From the NCBI GenBank assembly GCA_036403035.1, contig DASWRT010000396.1:1-14964 (forward strand): 14,964 nt of DNA, given 5' to 3'. The notes below the pieces were generated by a model. The model searched no databases and was not told the DNA's origin. It saw only the letters and a program-made list of their open reading frames with translations. Position numbers and translations under genes: made by a program. This DNA is from DASWRT01 sp036403035. Lineage in GTDB: Bacteria > Pseudomonadota > Alphaproteobacteria > ATCC43930 > CGMCC-115725. Shown one piece after another: positions 13,646 through 14,964 of this stretch; within the stretch, counting starts at the first letter, position 1, and every line of letters begins with the position of its first letter.

Positions 13646-14793
13646 CGGGCGCGCTCCAGGACGAGACTGACATGCGAGGAGAGGACGCCGCCGTCGCCAT
13701 GCAGGAAGGCGAGCGCGGGCGGTCCTCGCCGGACCTGCCGCGGGCCGGCGGCGCCGCGCATCTGCTCGACCGTCTCGACGAGATGCGCCATCGCGCCGCC
13801 GACGCCGCAATGGCCGTAGGAGAGGAGGCCGCCATGGGTGTTGAGCGGGACGCCGTCCTCGGTGTCGCGGTCGAAATGCCCGTCGCGGGCGAGGCGGCCG
13901 GCGGCGCCGCGCGGCGCCAGCCCGGTCTCCTCCAGCAGGATCGCGAGCGTGATCGTGAAGCTGTCGTAGACCGCGGCGTACTCGATGTCGCCGACGGCGA
14001 CACCGGCCGCCTCGCGCGCCGTCCGTGCCGACGCGGCGGCGCCGTCGAAGCAGGCGAGGTCGGGCGCGGCGGTCACGTGCTGGTGCGTGTGCGCCTGCCC
14101 GGCGCCGATGATGCGGATGCCCGCGCCGCCGGGGCGGTCGCGCGAGACGATCACCGCGGCGCCGCCGTCCGAGACCGGACAGCAATCGAGGAGCTTCAGC
14201 GGCGCGGCGATCGGCTTGGAGCGCAGCACGTCGTCGACGGTGATCGGGTCGCGGAACTGCGCGCCGGGATGGAGCGCGGCGTGGCGGCGCATCAGCACCG
14301 CGAGCGCGGCAAGGTCCGGCTCGCCGACGCCGTGCTCGTGCATGTAGCGCGAGGCGACGAGGCCGTAATAGGCCGGGATCGTCGGCCCGAGCGGCACCTC
14401 GTAAACCGGGTGCCCGACCTGCGCCAGCGTCTGCACCGCGGCGTCGCGGCTCTGCCCGGAGAGCCGGTTCTCGCCGGCCGCGACGAGCACGTGCCGCGCG
14501 GCGCCGCCCGCAACCAGGAGATGCGCCAGCATGGCCATCGTGAATCCGGTGGCGCCGCCGAGCTGCACCGCGTGCGCGTAGGACGGGGCGAGCCCGAAAT
14601 GCTCGGCGAAGACGGTCGAGAGCATCAGATGCGGCAGCGTCGTCGAGTAGCCAGTGACGAGCCCGTCGATGTCGCCGCGCGCGAGCCCGGCATCGTCGAG
14701 CGCCGCCTGCGCCGCGCGCGCCATCAGGTCGAGCGTGCCCTCGCCCTCCAGGCGTCCGAACGGGGTGAGCCCGACGCCGGCGATCCAGCTCAC
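13642..14793 (-). CDS. Thiolase-fold protein lacking the nucleophilic Cys (SCP-x/Ltp2-like)
   Basis: This 383-residue thiolase-superfamily protein is of the SCP2-thiolase type, with WIAGVGLTPFGR at the N-terminus, DCCPVSDGGAA at 203-212, and NTHGGLLSYGHCGVGGAMAH at 318-337. In the usual nucleophile position (GCASG in active thiolases) it reads GGATG at 79-83, so Gly80 replaces cysteine. The HPxGxTG-type loop is also altered to HCGVGG. True thiolysis is therefore unlikely. With a DUF35 partner, the precedent is the Ltp2/DUF35 retro-aldolase of steroid side-chain degradation, which also lacks that cysteine, so a C-C lyase or aldolase acting on a hydroxyacyl-CoA is the best guess. Its start is GTG at 14793 with AAGG about 9-12 nt upstream. 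It is first in the operon, and a palindromic element begins only 28 bp upstream. Function is inferred; family is clear. Confidence 0.88.
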   Translation of the reverse strand: MSWIAGVGLTPFGRLEGEGTLDLMARAAQAALDDAGLARGDIDGLVTGYSTTLPHLMLSTVFAEHFGLAPSYAHAVQLGGATGFTMAMLAHLLVAGGAARHVLVAAGENRLSGQSRDAAVQTLAQVGHPVYEVPLGPTIPAYYGLVASRYMHEHGVGEPDLAALAVLMRRHAALHPGAQFRDPITVDDVLRSKPIAAPLKLLDCCPVSDGGAAVIVSRDRPGGAGIRIIGAGQAHTHQHVTAAPDLACFDGAAASARTAREAAGVAVGDIEYAAVYDSFTITLAILLEETGLAPRGAAGRLARDGHFDRDTEDGVPLNTHGGLLSYGHCGVGGAMAHLVETVEQMRGAAGPRQVRRGPPALAFLHGDGGVLSSHVSLVLERAR

Positions 14794-14820
14794 GGCGGGA
14801 ACCTTGACGCGAGAGGGTGA

Positions 14821-14964
14821 TTGGAAGGGAGATCGGGGGGATGGTTGGGGATCGGGGGGATAAAGGAAAAATAGAATTCACGCTTCAACGCGAAGGGCGC
14901 GAAGGGATCGCAAAGGACGCGAAGGTAAGTTTTCTTGCGCGCCACACGCGCGCAGTCATTCCCT
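14821..14964. repeat. Long palindromic repeat element, copy 2 (truncated by window end)
   Basis: The last 144 nt repeat the left arm and centre of the element at 4101, gap-free at about 84% identity (121 of 144 by manual count). They include GATCGGGGGGATAAAGG, the CAACGCGAAGGGCGCGAAGG stretch, the GCGCGCC...GCGCGC centre at about 14937-14953, and the conserved CGCAGTCATTCCCT. The right arm should continue beyond the window. It occupies the region immediately upstream of the thiolase-like operon start. Confidence 0.85.

Noticed and set aside
13450..14820. 456-codon plus-strand frame and a 538-codon minus-strand frame over the thiolase/DUF35 genes
   Set aside because: Both are high-GC shadows. 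Only the final 126 codons of the minus-strand frame, from the ATG at 13645, are real (DUF35).

Overview
The window is high-GC DNA whose gene content points to an alphaproteobacterium, most likely Hyphomicrobiales (Rhizobiales). It carries a DUF3126 protein (a family I know mainly from alphaproteobacteria), a rhizobial-type PqqA peptide, a polyhydroxyalkanoate (PHA) depolymerase-type esterase next to a PhaR-like site, a DUF5939-type nucleotide cyclase and FG-GAP/VCBS repeats. The species call is inference; no rRNA or tRNA is present.

Layout. (1) 1-1250: an LpqC/PHB-depolymerase-type esterase on the minus strand, with a palindrome matching the PhaR-type pattern CTGC-N3-GCAG about 105 nt upstream. 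(2) 1250-3110: a low-density accessory stretch with a decayed Crp/Fnr helix-turn-helix fragment, an intact DUF302 gene, a frameshifted response-regulator receiver remnant and two LacI-type operator-like palindromes with no LacI regulator in view. (3) 3112-4035: a short FG-GAP/VCBS repeat protein. (4) 4101-4339: a 239-bp imperfect palindromic repeat element, followed by a hairpin and a catalase (KatE-type) C-terminal remnant. (5) 4777-6931, plus strand: a zinc-ribbon/DUF5939 nucleotide cyclase, a small unknown protein and a DUF3126 protein. (6) 7005-10545, minus strand: a tightly spaced operon for three exported proteins (di-heme cytochrome c peroxidase, Tat-exported metallophosphoesterase, mono-heme cytochrome c). 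Just beyond its 3' end lies the broken tail of a second acyl-CoA synthetase. (7) 10860-10940: an orphan pqqA-like peptide gene. (8) 11071-14793, minus strand: an operon of a thiolase-fold protein lacking the usual nucleophilic cysteine, an overlapping DUF35 Zn-ribbon/OB-fold protein, and a fused ADP-forming acyl-CoA synthetase. (9) 14821-14964: the left part of a second copy of the palindromic element, truncated by the window end and placed 28 bp upstream of the thiolase-like start codon.

How the genes may work together. The thiolase-like/DUF35 pair resembles acyl-CoA retro-aldolase or lyase complexes known from steroid side-chain degradation. The acyl-CoA synthetase next to it would make, or conserve energy from, CoA thioesters, so the three may form one CoA-thioester catabolic or assimilatory module. 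The peroxidase/phosphoesterase/cytochrome c operon looks like a periplasmic redox unit whose phosphoesterase substrate is unknown. The nearest minus-strand gene upstream of that operon is the orphan pqqA, which hints at PQQ-linked periplasmic oxidation, but no PQQ enzyme is visible. The best candidates for something undescribed are the exported peroxidase-phosphoesterase-cytochrome operon, the cysteine-less thiolase/DUF35/ADP-forming synthetase operon, and the palindromic repeat family.
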